The notes beneath the pieces were generated by a model. The model saw only the letters and a program-made list of their open reading frames with translations. It ran no database searches and was not told the DNA's origin. From the NCBI GenBank assembly GCA_026390165.1, contig JAPLGM010000018.1, forward strand, positions 62,001 through 126,000: a stretch of 64,000 bases of DNA, read 5' to 3'. Origin of the DNA: Campylobacterales bacterium (GTDB lineage: Bacteria > Campylobacterota > Campylobacteria > Campylobacterales > Sulfurimonadaceae). Below are positions 53,565 through 62,470 of this stretch, piece after piece. Made by a program: the position numbers and the translations under genes. How positions within the stretch are numbered: position 1 is the first letter of the stretch; the number at the start of each line of letters is the position of its first letter.

Positions 53565-55778
53565 CTACAAATCCCCTTCGATTACTTTTCCAAAAGTAGT
53601 GTAATACACTTCTTGCATATCAGCAAGATTCATTTTTACATCATTCAGTGCAAATAATTCTCCGCCAATCGTTCCGATTTTCTCAGACTTCAAATCGCCC
53701 AACATCGCTTCAAATGCTGCGCAGTTTTCAGGGGCTACTTCGATAATCGCACGGGACATACTTTCAGCGAAAATATCACGAGAATCTGAAACATCCATTG
53801 AAGCCACAATCCCTTTTCCACTCACGCATGCCATTTTTGCCAATGCGATTGCTGCTCCACCTGAGCTACAATCTTTTGCAGAGGACAAAAGCCCTTGCTT
53901 ATTTGCGTCGATGACAAGATTCCACAATGCCCGCTCTTTATCATAATCGATAGCAGGGATGGTTCCCGCAACAACATTATAGAGTTCTTTCATATACAAT
54001 GAGCCACCAAATTCTGAACGGCTATCTCCAACTAAATAAAGGCTATTGCCCTCTTTTTGGAATGCCGAGAGGAGGACTTTATGTTGATCTTCATTGACAC
54101 CAACCATCGCAATTGCAGGAGTTGGGAAAACGGATTTTCCATTGGTTTCATTATACAAAGAAACATTTCCGCCGATAACAGGGGTATTGAGTTCAAGACA
54201 TGCCTCTTTAATCCCCATACAACCTTCAGCAAATTGCCACATCACTTCAGGGTTTTCAGGATTTCCGTAGTTGAGACAATCGGTTACCGCTTTCGGAGTT
54301 GCACCACTCATGGCGACATTACGACCACTCTCGATAACGGCAGCAGCAGCTCCCGCTTTAGGGTCAATGTAACAGTAACGAACATTACAATCGGCACTCA
54401 TGGCCAATGCTACCCCATTTTCTTTGATACGGATAACGGAGGCGTCTAACTCGCCCCCTTTTTTGATCGTGTTGGTTTGTACCATAGAGTCATATTGCCC
54501 ATAAATCCACCCTTTATCGACTACTTCCATAGAGGAGATCAACTTTTCAAATGCGACTTGATTATCAACCGCATTAAAATCAGCCAAGGTCACTTTTGCA
54601 ATTTCATCCAAATAGGCTGGACGGCTGACTGGGCGATCAAGGATAGGAGCCTCTTCACTCACTGGGTCAACCGGAACTTCCGCACATTTTTCACCGTGCC
54701 AGAAAAGTTCCATATTTCCCGTTGCTGTTACTTCACCGATCACGGCGCAGTCCAGATCCCATTTTTCGAAAATATCGATGATCGCTTGCTCTGTCCCTTT
54801 GCGTGCGCAAATCAACATCCGTTCTTGTGATTCGGAGAGCATAAACTCGTACGGCATCATCCCCTCTTCACGCGCAGGAACTTTGTCTAGGTGCATAATC
54901 ATTCCGCTTCCTGAACGTCCCGCCATCTCAAATGAACTTGAGGTCAATCCAGCTGCACCCATATCTTGGATACCAACCACATAATCCGTTTTGAAAAGCT
55001 CCAAACACGCTTCAAGAAGAAGTTTTTCAGTAAAGGGATCACCCACTTGGACCGTAGGACGAAGCCCTTTGGACGCTTCCGTGAAACTATCTGAACTCAT
55101 CACCGCACCGCCAAGACCGTCACGCCCTGTTTTTGAACCGACATAGATAACAGGATTACCAATCCCCTCAGCCTTGCCGTAAAAAATTTCATCGCTTTTT
55201 GCAAGACCGAGAGTAAACGCATTAACCAAAATATTGCCGTTATAGCACTCATCGAAACTCGTCTCACCACCAATAGTTGGTACTCCCATACAGTTACCGT
55301 ATCCGCCGATACCCGAAACGACACCACGAACGAGATAACGCTGATGCGCACTAACAGCGTCATTATTGAGAACATTTCCAAAACGAAGCGCATTGAGGTT
55401 CGCGATAGGACGAGCCCCCATGGTAAATACATCACGCATAATTCCGCCCACACCCGTAGCAGCACCTTGATACGGTTCAATGAAACTTGGATGGTTATGA
55501 CTTTCCATTTTAAAAACCGCTGCATAACCGCCACCGATGTCGATAACACCCGCATTTTCACCCGGACCTTGAATAACCCATGGTGCTTTCGTCGGAAAAC
55601 CATTCAAATATTTTTTAGACGATTTGTAACTACAATGTTCACTCCACATAGCGGAAAAAATACCAATCTCAACGAGGTTTGGCTCACGTCCGAGAATTTT
55701 TTTGATATGGGTATAATCATCCGAAGAGAGTTTATGTTGTTTGAGAACTTTTTCGATATCTGGGAGGGGAGTGCTCAC
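53565..55778 (-). CDS. purL: Phosphoribosylformylglycinamidine synthase subunit PurL
   Basis: A 737-residue small-type PurL, which works with PurS and PurQ in the fourth step of purine synthesis. Motifs: SAMWSEHCSYKSSKKYL, GPGENAGVIDIGGGYAAVFKMESHNHPSFIEP, GVGGIMRDVFTMGARPIA and DMGAAGLTSSSFEMA. The gene is complete. The last ten residues lie right behind the fic/purL hairpin. Confidence 0.96.
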   Translation of the reverse strand: MSTPLPDIEKVLKQHKLSSDDYTHIKKILGREPNLVEIGIFSAMWSEHCSYKSSKKYLNGFPTKAPWVIQGPGENAGVIDIGGGYAAVFKMESHNHPSFIEPYQGAATGVGGIMRDVFTMGARPIANLNALRFGNVLNNDAVSAHQRYLVRGVVSGIGGYGNCMGVPTIGGETSFDECYNGNILVNAFTLGLAKSDEIFYGKAEGIGNPVIYVGSKTGRDGLGGAVMSSDSFTEASKGLRPTVQVGDPFTEKLLLEACLELFKTDYVVGIQDMGAAGLTSSSFEMAGRSGSGMIMHLDKVPAREEGMMPYEFMLSESQERMLICARKGTEQAIIDIFEKWDLDCAVIGEVTATGNMELFWHGEKCAEVPVDPVSEEAPILDRPVSRPAYLDEIAKVTLADFNAVDNQVAFEKLISSMEVVDKGWIYGQYDSMVQTNTIKKGGELDASVIRIKENGVALAMSADCNVRYCYIDPKAGAAAAVIESGRNVAMSGATPKAVTDCLNYGNPENPEVMWQFAEGCMGIKEACLELNTPVIGGNVSLYNETNGKSVFPTPAIAMVGVNEDQHKVLLSAFQKEGNSLYLVGDSRSEFGGSLYMKELYNVVAGTIPAIDYDKERALWNLVIDANKQGLLSSAKDCSSGGAAIALAKMACVSGKGIVASMDVSDSRDIFAESMSRAIIEVAPENCAAFEAMLGDLKSEKIGTIGGELFALNDVKMNLADMQEVYYTTFGKVIEGDL

Positions 55779-55885
55779 GGCAATTTCCTTAAATGTTTAA
55801 TAATGCGATTATAGCAAAGGCAAAGGGTTAGCTCTCTTAAAAGAGAGAGGAAATCGTTTTAAAATTGATTTTGAAGCATGGTATC

Positions 55886-55904
55886 AAAAGCATTTAGCTT
55901 TTAA
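55886..55904 (-). terminator. Possible weak terminator after the Gre gene
   Basis: A short stem (aaaagc with gctttt) in the 141-base gap between the Gre gene and purL, on the strand of transcription. The stem is short and A/T-rich. Another small hairpin (ctctctt/aagagag) lies closer to purL. Confidence 0.3.
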
Positions 55905-55919
55905 GCGCATAATTTTTCC

Positions 55920-56447
55920 TTAATGAAATTTAAAATTTCTCTCATCACGATGATTTTTCTTCAATTCAAAAATATCACAGTACCCAATCGAGAGAACTTC
56001 ATAGCTCTTTTTCCCACTGGGAAGCGAAACACTAAATTCCTCCTCTTCCCGTTTGCCCAACATTGCACGTGCTAACGGGGAATGAACGGAGATCAAACCA
56101 TTTTCAGGCTCACTCTCCAATGTTCCGCAAATGGAATAAATAACTTCATCCTCAGTGGAAGTATCCATAATCGTAATCGTCGCCCCAAAATGGACACGAG
56201 AGTGATCGAGCAGTTGAGGATCGATAATCTGTGCTTTTTCAATCATATTATTGAGATAAAAGAGCCGTTTATCAATATGGCGAAGCTTCTCTTTCGCCGC
56301 GTGATACTCCGCATTTTCGCTTCGATCCCCTAGCTCTGCCGCCCGTTGTTTCTCCACATTGACATGCGGCTTTTCGACATCTTTGAGGTATTTGAACTCC
56401 CGTAAGAGTTCATCATACCCTCTGGGTGTCATCGGTTCCGTGGACAT
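55920..56447 (-). CDS. greA: Transcription elongation factor GreA/GreB
   Basis: A 175-residue Gre factor that rescues backtracked RNA polymerase by promoting transcript cleavage. The N-terminal coiled coil has the acidic tip ELGDRSENAEYHAAKEKL. NAEYHAA is GreA-like, while GDRSEN and LRHIDKRLFYLNNMIEKA are closer to GreB. The C-terminal domain (GATITIMDTSTEDEVIYSICG, HSPLARAMLGKREEEEF) follows the Gre fold. I name it greA because one Gre factor is usual in Campylobacterota. Confidence 0.85.
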   Translation of the reverse strand: MSTEPMTPRGYDELLREFKYLKDVEKPHVNVEKQRAAELGDRSENAEYHAAKEKLRHIDKRLFYLNNMIEKAQIIDPQLLDHSRVHFGATITIMDTSTEDEVIYSICGTLESEPENGLISVHSPLARAMLGKREEEEFSVSLPSGKKSYEVLSIGYCDIFELKKNHRDERNFKFH

Positions 56448-56773
56448 TACGCGGCAAAACCTACGATATAAAACGTCTGTTTCCCCTCAACTTTCTGGAG
56501 TTTAACTTTGTACTTATCGGCAAAATGGTTAATTTTTTCCCGTGCTTCTACCGAAGCCACCTCATTATCCGTATCTATTTTGATCTTAAAATAATTATTG
56601 CTATTGGACATCGCCACATACGATTTATCGGTTTTAAGGGCTTCGTGCAAATCCATAATATGTTTTACAATTTTTTCAAATCCTGCTGTATTGGCTTCAA
56701 TACGAGCAAGTTGCTCACCCAATGCCTCATTCGGCGCGTATCCCAATTGATTTAAAATCGCTTCTTGTGTCAT
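56447..56773 (-). CDS. Conserved small protein of unknown function
   Basis: About 108 residues from the ATG at 56773, which has aaaggtgaaaaac in front; a GTG at 56782 is also in frame. The N-terminal half is helical (ALGEQLARIEANTAGFEKIVKHIMDLHEALK), and the C-terminal half looks like a small alpha/beta fold (YVAMSNSNNYFKIKIDTDN, AREKINHFADKYKVKLQKVEGKQTFYIVGF). No family recognised. It shares a base with the greA start and is divergent from rnr. Confidence 0.7.
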   Translation of the reverse strand: MTQEAILNQLGYAPNEALGEQLARIEANTAGFEKIVKHIMDLHEALKTDKSYVAMSNSNNYFKIKIDTDNEVASVEAREKINHFADKYKVKLQKVEGKQTFYIVGFAA

Positions 56774-56831
56774 GTTTTTCACCTTTTTTAAAATTTCAAG
56801 GGGTTATTCTATCATAGTAACGATTTACAGA

Positions 56832-56837
56832 TATAAT
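56832..56837 (+). promoter_or_regulatory. -10 element abutting the rnr start codon
   Basis: A perfect tataat ends only 6 bases before the rnr ATG at 56844, which lacks a clear Shine-Dalgarno. If used, the transcript would begin at or next to the ATG. Confidence 0.5.
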
Positions 56838-56843
56838 ATTGGG

Positions 56844-58784
56844 ATGAAATCACTCCTAATTCGTCTTACCCATGGACTATTCCAACAAGATATCGCCCCC
56901 GATGAGCAAGAACTCGTCGATCAGTGGCGCAGTTTGAAAATTCTCTCGTTTGATGAGGGAAAATTCCAGTTCACCTCTCAATACCGCGCAGGTATTGTCT
57001 CTAACGTCCAAGCATCCGGTGCCTATTTGCAAACTATCGGAGAGAGTGTCCGTGATCACTTTATTGATGTTTCCTATCTCAACGGAGCCAATGCAGGCGA
57101 TCTCGTTATCGCACAACGACTCCTTGGAAAACGGGGAGGCCCCAGCGCCAAAGTCATCATCGTTGTTGGACGAAGCGAAACCTTTAGTGTCGGATTACTC
57201 ACGCATAAAAACGGTCAGTTGGAAATGCACGACATCCGTACGTCCCAGAATATCCCCATCTCGCTCATTGATTTAGAACAAACGGCGCAAGGGTCTATTT
57301 ATCAAATCAATAACCAAAGTGGCACCATCGCCAAGTATTTAGGTAATATTAGTGATCCCAAAGTGGATGAGAAAATCGTCCTTGCCCTCTATAATAAGCA
57401 CGACGCATTCGAAGAGGATGTTTTGGAGATGGCAGCATCATTCCCCAAAGAGGTAAACGCCTCTGATTATCCCAACCGTCGTGATCTGCGCCATCTCCCC
57501 TTTTGTACCATCGATCCTGTTACTGCCAAAGATTATGATGACGCTATTTGCTATATCCCTGAAACGCATACCCTCTATGTCGCCATCGCCGATGTGAGTG
57601 AATACGTCCACCCTTTTGGAGCGATTGATGCGGAGGCGATTTATCGTAGTTTTTCCATCTATCTCCCCCATCGTTCTATTCCGATGTTACCACGTATCTT
57701 GAGTGAAACGCTCTGTTCGTTACAACCCCTCGTCGATCGTCTCGCCTATACCTTCGAGATGAAAATTGATCCTGAGTCCCTCGAAGTGGTTTCTACTGAT
57801 TTGTACGAATCACTTATCCACTCCCATCGCCGTTTTACCTACGAAGACATTGACCTCTTTTTGGCAGGTAACCTCACCTTAACGACGGATAAAGAAAAAC
57901 TCGTCCTTGAGTATATCCCCCAGCTCAATGAGTTGACCGCCAAACTTAAAGCGAAGCGGATGATTAAAGGGTATGATTTCCGTTCCAGCGAATTGGAGAT
58001 GCGTATCGACGAAGATCAAAATATACTCTCCACTGAATTCGCTGTCGAAACCCCTTCCCACGCCCTCATCGAAGATTGTATGCTTCTTGCCAACAAAGCC
58101 GCCGCATCTCTGTATGAACGGGGGGTATTTCGTATCCATGAACCACCAAGTGCCATGAAACTTCAAGCCCTATATACGGAACTGGCAAGTATCGGTATTT
58201 TCGTCGAATTCCAAGGCTCTATCAAAGAGACCATCACCGCCATCCAAGCCGAAGCCGAAAAACGGGAGATCATCAGCGAAGTGGATACCCTCATCATCCG
58301 CGCCCAAATGCAAGCACGCTACGCACCGTATAACACAGGGCATTTTGGTCTTGGTTTTGAGCGTTACACCCATTTTACCTCCCCTATTCGCCGTTACAGC
58401 GATCTCATCGTCCATAGATTACTCAAAGCGATCAAAGCGGGGGATACCGAAGAGAGTTCCTACGTTTTGCGAAATATTGAATCGTTGTGTACCTCCATCA
58501 GCGAAAAAGAGAGAGAAGCCAGTGACATCGAAATCCGCTTCCAAGAACGTAAATTTGCGAGGTGGGCAAGTACTGTCATCGGTCAAACCTTCAAAGCCCG
58601 TGTGATGCGCACCGAAGAGGGAGTTATTGCCGAAATTCACGATGTGATAACGGGGGCAAAAGTGTCCGTTACGGAACATTTCGGGCTAGTGTTGTTTGAT
58701 GACATTATGGTCAAAATTGAGAGTGCTGATTTAGCGACGGCGAAGATTGTGGGGTCGTTCGTTGGGAAAATTGAATTAAGCTAA
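56844..58784 (+). CDS. rnr: Ribonuclease R (RNB-family 3'-5' exoribonuclease)
   Basis: About 646 residues. An N-terminal cold-shock-like part precedes the RNB catalytic domain with FCTIDPVTAKDYDDAICY (the Asp cluster binding Mg), YVAIADVSEYVHP, SIYLPHRSIPMLPRILSETLCSL and HFTSPIRRYSDLIVHRLL. It is shorter than E. coli RNase R (about 813), as in Campylobacter, with only a small S1-like tail. The ATG at 56844 is chosen because the longer frame to 56772 crosses the tataat box. Confidence 0.92.
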   Translation: MKSLLIRLTHGLFQQDIAPDEQELVDQWRSLKILSFDEGKFQFTSQYRAGIVSNVQASGAYLQTIGESVRDHFIDVSYLNGANAGDLVIAQRLLGKRGGPSAKVIIVVGRSETFSVGLLTHKNGQLEMHDIRTSQNIPISLIDLEQTAQGSIYQINNQSGTIAKYLGNISDPKVDEKIVLALYNKHDAFEEDVLEMAASFPKEVNASDYPNRRDLRHLPFCTIDPVTAKDYDDAICYIPETHTLYVAIADVSEYVHPFGAIDAEAIYRSFSIYLPHRSIPMLPRILSETLCSLQPLVDRLAYTFEMKIDPESLEVVSTDLYESLIHSHRRFTYEDIDLFLAGNLTLTTDKEKLVLEYIPQLNELTAKLKAKRMIKGYDFRSSELEMRIDEDQNILSTEFAVETPSHALIEDCMLLANKAAASLYERGVFRIHEPPSAMKLQALYTELASIGIFVEFQGSIKETITAIQAEAEKREIISEVDTLIIRAQMQARYAPYNTGHFGLGFERYTHFTSPIRRYSDLIVHRLLKAIKAGDTEESSYVLRNIESLCTSISEKEREASDIEIRFQERKFARWASTVIGQTFKARVMRTEEGVIAEIHDVITGAKVSVTEHFGLVLFDDIMVKIESADLATAKIVGSFVGKIELS

Positions 58785-58888
58785 CCGCCTGTCGAATTGG
58801 GGGTTAGTTCTGCGTAAAGTGAGTAACTAAGATTTATGTCTACTATGGATACAATAGCACACTCATTACCCGTAAAAAGAGAGCGCAC

Positions 58889-59575
58889 TTGGCTGATATT
58901 CCTGAAAACTCAATCGTTGTGTTCCAAAATGATCACTTCCTCATCACTACCAAAAAAGCTGGAGTCAACTTCCATTCCGAAGAGGAAGCAGGATTTGTTG
59001 TTCAGGTCTCTAAACAGCTCACTATCCCCCTCTTCCCCGTCCATCGACTCGATAAAATGACCTCAGGACTCGTAATATTCGCCAAAAGCTCCGACGTTGC
59101 TGCACAATTTGGGAAGATGTTCGAAAAGCGTGAGATAGAGAAATATTACCTTGCCATTAGCATACGCAAACCGAAGAAAAAAATGGGATGGGTCAAAGGG
59201 GACATGACAAGTGCAAGGCGGGGGGATTATAAGCTTCTTTCTACAATGGACAATCCTGCCATCACTCAGTTCATCAGCTGTGCATTGCGTACCCATGAAC
59301 GGGGATTTCTTATCAAACCGCATACGGGTAAAACCCATCAAATTCGCGTCGCTTTAAAATCCCTCGGCTCACCTATCGCAGGAGATGAGCGCTACGCTGC
59401 ATGCGATGAAGCGCGAAAAGAGGAGCGGGGGTATCTACACGCCTACGCATTACGTTTTCGTTTTAATGATGAGGAGTTTCGTTTTGTTTCTCCACCTGAT
59501 GAGGGGGAACGGTTTGTGAGTGATGTGTCTGCAATGCAACTAAAAGTCTGGAGCCAGCCGTGGGAACTGTTTTGA
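58889..59575 (+). CDS. RluA-family pseudouridine synthase
   Basis: A 228-residue enzyme lacking the S4 domain. The catalytic motif HRLDKMTSGL has the active-site Asp. KPHTGKTHQIRVALKSLGSPIAGDERY is the second signature. It isomerises uridine in rRNA or tRNA; the exact position is not deducible. The start is a TTG at 58889, since no in-frame ATG lies before the core. The methyltransferase gene overlaps its end. Confidence 0.87.
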   Translation: MADIPENSIVVFQNDHFLITTKKAGVNFHSEEEAGFVVQVSKQLTIPLFPVHRLDKMTSGLVIFAKSSDVAAQFGKMFEKREIEKYYLAISIRKPKKKMGWVKGDMTSARRGDYKLLSTMDNPAITQFISCALRTHERGFLIKPHTGKTHQIRVALKSLGSPIAGDERYAACDEARKEERGYLHAYALRFRFNDEEFRFVSPPDEGERFVSDVSAMQLKVWSQPWELF

Positions 59576-60498
59576 ATTTAGAGGAGTTACACTGCCACTT
59601 GGTGAGCAATGCAAACGTCAAAACACAGGAGTATCTTCGACTCTTTCATGGACGCGGAAATGGGTATGAGAGGTACACATTTCTCACAGTAGACAGCGTG
59701 GATAACGTCCTTTTTGCTGTTTTATTTGAAGAAGATAAGGAAGAAGAAGCGATTATCGAAATGTTGAACCAATTTTATACTCTCCAAGGGAAATGGGAAG
59801 CATTAGTCGTCCAACAACGCTATCAAAAGGGAGCCCCCTCCGTTGTGGTTGCAGGGGAACTTCCTCTTGAAACATTTGCCATCGAAAACGGGCTCAAGTA
59901 CCATGTCAACTTCCTCAACAGCCAAAATATCGGTTTTTTCCCTGATATGAAAATGGGTCGTTCTTTCATCCGTGACCATTCACAGGATAAAAACGTCTTG
60001 AACCTCTTTTCGTATACCTGCTCTTTCTCTCTCAACGCCATTGTTGGAGGAGCAACGTCAGTCGTCAATGTCGATATGAATAAAAATGTCCTCTCCATAG
60101 GGAGGGAAAATCACCGTTTAAACGCTCTTGAGACCAAAAATATCCACTATATGCCCTACAATATCCTAAAATCGTGGAGTCGCATCCGCAAAGAGGGACC
60201 GTACGACCTCATCATCATCGATCCCCCCAGTTTTCAAAAAGGGTCGTTTGCCGCAACGAATGACTATAGTAAGATTATCCGACGACTTCATGAATTTGCG
60301 GCAGAAGAGTGTACGGTTTTATCAGCGCTCAACGCCCCCGAACTCAATAGTGAGTTTATTAAAAATCTTTTTAATGAAAATGCCCCTGAGTTTCACTATG
60401 TTGAGAGATTGGAAAATCTTGAAAGTTTTCCGGCAAGCGATGAAGAACGCAGTCTCAAAAATCTCATTTTTAAAAAGAATTCTAAGGTTTTACAATGA
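59560..60498 (+). CDS. RlmI/RlmK-like SAM-dependent methyltransferase
   Basis: A 312-residue protein starting with GTG at 59560 (ggag lies 6 bases upstream; a TTG at 59572 is possible). The N-terminal part is a PUA-like or insertion region. The catalytic part has VLNLFSYTCSFSLNAIVGGA (SAM motif I), VNVDMNKNVLSIGRENHRLN and DLIIIDPPSFQKGSF, as in 23S rRNA methyltransferases of the RlmI/RlmK group. It overlaps the pseudouridine synthase gene, suggesting a joint rRNA-modification unit. The stop overlaps the TolC-family ATG. Confidence 0.83.
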   Translation: MGTVLNLEELHCHLVSNANVKTQEYLRLFHGRGNGYERYTFLTVDSVDNVLFAVLFEEDKEEEAIIEMLNQFYTLQGKWEALVVQQRYQKGAPSVVVAGELPLETFAIENGLKYHVNFLNSQNIGFFPDMKMGRSFIRDHSQDKNVLNLFSYTCSFSLNAIVGGATSVVNVDMNKNVLSIGRENHRLNALETKNIHYMPYNILKSWSRIRKEGPYDLIIIDPPSFQKGSFAATNDYSKIIRRLHEFAAEECTVLSALNAPELNSEFIKNLFNENAPEFHYVERLENLESFPASDEERSLKNLIFKKNSKVLQ

Positions 60499-61727
60499 AA
60501 ATTTTGCCCCTCCTCCTTCTCACCGCCCACTCGCTGATGTGTGCCGATCTTTCCTCACTCCTCCCCGTTGCAAAAAATAATCTTCGGGTCGAATCAACCC
60601 GTATCGAAACCCAAAAGGCAAACGAACAGCTTGAGCAAATAAAAGCTGCCTACTATCCGACACTTACGGCAACAGCACTCTACCGAAAAAAAGACAAGGC
60701 GACCGCATTTGAACCCAAAACGGCACAAGGCTTAGAGATAGGGACACACATCACCCTATTCGACGGATTACGACGCGAAGCCGCCATCAAGGCAATTGCT
60801 TCTACGATCACTCAAACAAACCAAGCAGGTGAGCAGGAGGAGCAAAATGTCCTTTTGGAGACGATCATCGCCTATTATGACTATTTTGATGCACACTCTC
60901 GATTGGATGCTCTACGGGATAAAAAAGTAGAACTCTCTGCACAAGTGGAGCGTTTCAAGGTGCTTGTCAAAAATGATCTGGCAACTGGCGATATTCTTAA
61001 ATCACTCATTGCCTCCAAGCTTGAAGCCGACTATGATGAGCAAAACCAAAAAATTTCACTCGAGAGGAGCCGTAAAAATCTCGAACTTTTAAGCGGTTTA
61101 ACCATCGATACCTTAGAATACAAAGAGCTAAATTCTCCTCTCATGGGACAAATACAACGCCACGACCTCCAAAGTGACCGCGCCATGGTCGAAACACTCC
61201 GTCACAGTGAGGGGCGTTATACGTACCTTCCGACCGTGAGTATAGAGGGGAAACACCGCCAAATCAAATACAGCGATTATGACACGATGGGAGGGATCAA
61301 TCTTCAACCCGAAAGTCAAAATGAGATCACCGCATCCCTTTCCATGACCCTTTTTGATATGGGAAGTATTGCCAAAGAGAAAGAATTTGCCCGTCTCACA
61401 ACGTTAAAAGCGCAAAAGATGGTCGAATATAAAGCCAAAACGCTCCAGAATGAAGCTGAAATCGCCGCCATGACGCTCAATGCTTCCCAAAGTGCTTACA
61501 ATGCAGCAAAAGCGGAAGAAGAGGCACGCAATGAAGCGTTTAAAACCATCAAACAGCGTTTCGAGGCAGGATTGGTCAATACCACCACTTATTTGAGCGA
61601 ACTAAGCTCTCTGAGTCAATCGCGTGCAAAAGTTCAAAGCTCCCGCAACGCACTCCAAATTTCCAAAGCCAATCTCTCGTATACCTACGGGATTGATCTC
61701 ATGACACTAATAGAGGAGAAAAAATAA
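60495..61727 (+). CDS. TolC-family outer-membrane efflux protein
   Basis: A 410-residue outer-membrane factor. A signal peptide (1-17) is followed by two repeats of long alpha-helical coiled coil and beta strands: VAKNNLRVESTRIETQKANEQLEQIKAAYYPTLTATALY, then LFDGLRREAAIKAI, LFDMGSIAKEKEFARLTTLKAQ and GLVNTTTYLSELSSL. It forms the exit duct of the RND pump encoded next. ATGA overlap with the methyltransferase stop. Confidence 0.9.
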   Translation: MKILPLLLLTAHSLMCADLSSLLPVAKNNLRVESTRIETQKANEQLEQIKAAYYPTLTATALYRKKDKATAFEPKTAQGLEIGTHITLFDGLRREAAIKAIASTITQTNQAGEQEEQNVLLETIIAYYDYFDAHSRLDALRDKKVELSAQVERFKVLVKNDLATGDILKSLIASKLEADYDEQNQKISLERSRKNLELLSGLTIDTLEYKELNSPLMGQIQRHDLQSDRAMVETLRHSEGRYTYLPTVSIEGKHRQIKYSDYDTMGGINLQPESQNEITASLSMTLFDMGSIAKEKEFARLTTLKAQKMVEYKAKTLQNEAEIAAMTLNASQSAYNAAKAEEEARNEAFKTIKQRFEAGLVNTTTYLSELSSLSQSRAKVQSSRNALQISKANLSYTYGIDLMTLIEEKK

Positions 61728-62461
61728 TGAAAATTGCACTCATTTGCGCCCTAAGCGCACTGACACTATGGGGAGATGTTTATGCCACGTTTGAATCCTC
61801 TGCACTGCGTGAAGCATCTTTGGGAATGAATGCCTCTGGAATCGTGAAACGTGTCACGGTCCAGACAGGCGATCATGTCAAAAATGGGGCACACCTTCTC
61901 GAACTTGACAATACCGAAGAGAAACTCTCATTGCAGATGGCGAAAGCGGATTTGGCAACGCTAACCAAAGAGTGTGCATTTTTGAGCGACCAATATGCCC
62001 GTTATGAAAAAAGTGCGCAAGTCTTCGATAAAAATACCCTTGATAAACTCAAAATGGAGTTGGATACAAAACTCTCTCAACGTGAACGCTCACGTCTTGG
62101 GGTTGCCCTTTATCAACAAAAGCTTTCAAAAATGGTTCTCTCCGCCCCATTTGCGGGAAGTATTGCTGAAAAAAATATTGAAACAGGGGATATGGTCAGT
62201 GGTATGGGGGGAGCACCTCTTTTTAAACTCCTTAGCGATCAAACCAAACTTCTCATACAGTACGATTCAAAATTCAGTTCGCAAGTCAAAGTGGGGGATC
62301 ATTTTTGTCTTGCTGTTGATGGACAAGCGACAGGAAAATGTTCAAAAATCACCAAAATATACCCTAGTGTCAATAGTAAAACGCGTCAAATGACAGCTGT
62401 TGCCAGTGGCACCGCGCTCCGTCCCGGTACATTCGGTGACGGCTTTATTCAATCCAAATAG
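61727..62461 (+). CDS. RND periplasmic adaptor (membrane fusion protein)
   Basis: A 244-residue adaptor, short for the family. A signal peptide (1-17) precedes a biotinyl-lipoyl half-motif (GIVKRVTVQTGDHVKNGAHLLELDN), a helical hairpin (70-120), the second lipoyl half (LSAPFAGSIAEKNIETGDMVSGM) and a beta-barrel. It couples the RND pump to TolC. Its ATG shares a base with the upstream stop (TAATG). Substrate not deducible. Confidence 0.9.
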   Translation: MKIALICALSALTLWGDVYATFESSALREASLGMNASGIVKRVTVQTGDHVKNGAHLLELDNTEEKLSLQMAKADLATLTKECAFLSDQYARYEKSAQVFDKNTLDKLKMELDTKLSQRERSRLGVALYQQKLSKMVLSAPFAGSIAEKNIETGDMVSGMGGAPLFKLLSDQTKLLIQYDSKFSSQVKVGDHFCLAVDGQATGKCSKITKIYPSVNSKTRQMTAVASGTALRPGTFGDGFIQSK

Positions 62462-62470
62462 GGATATGTA

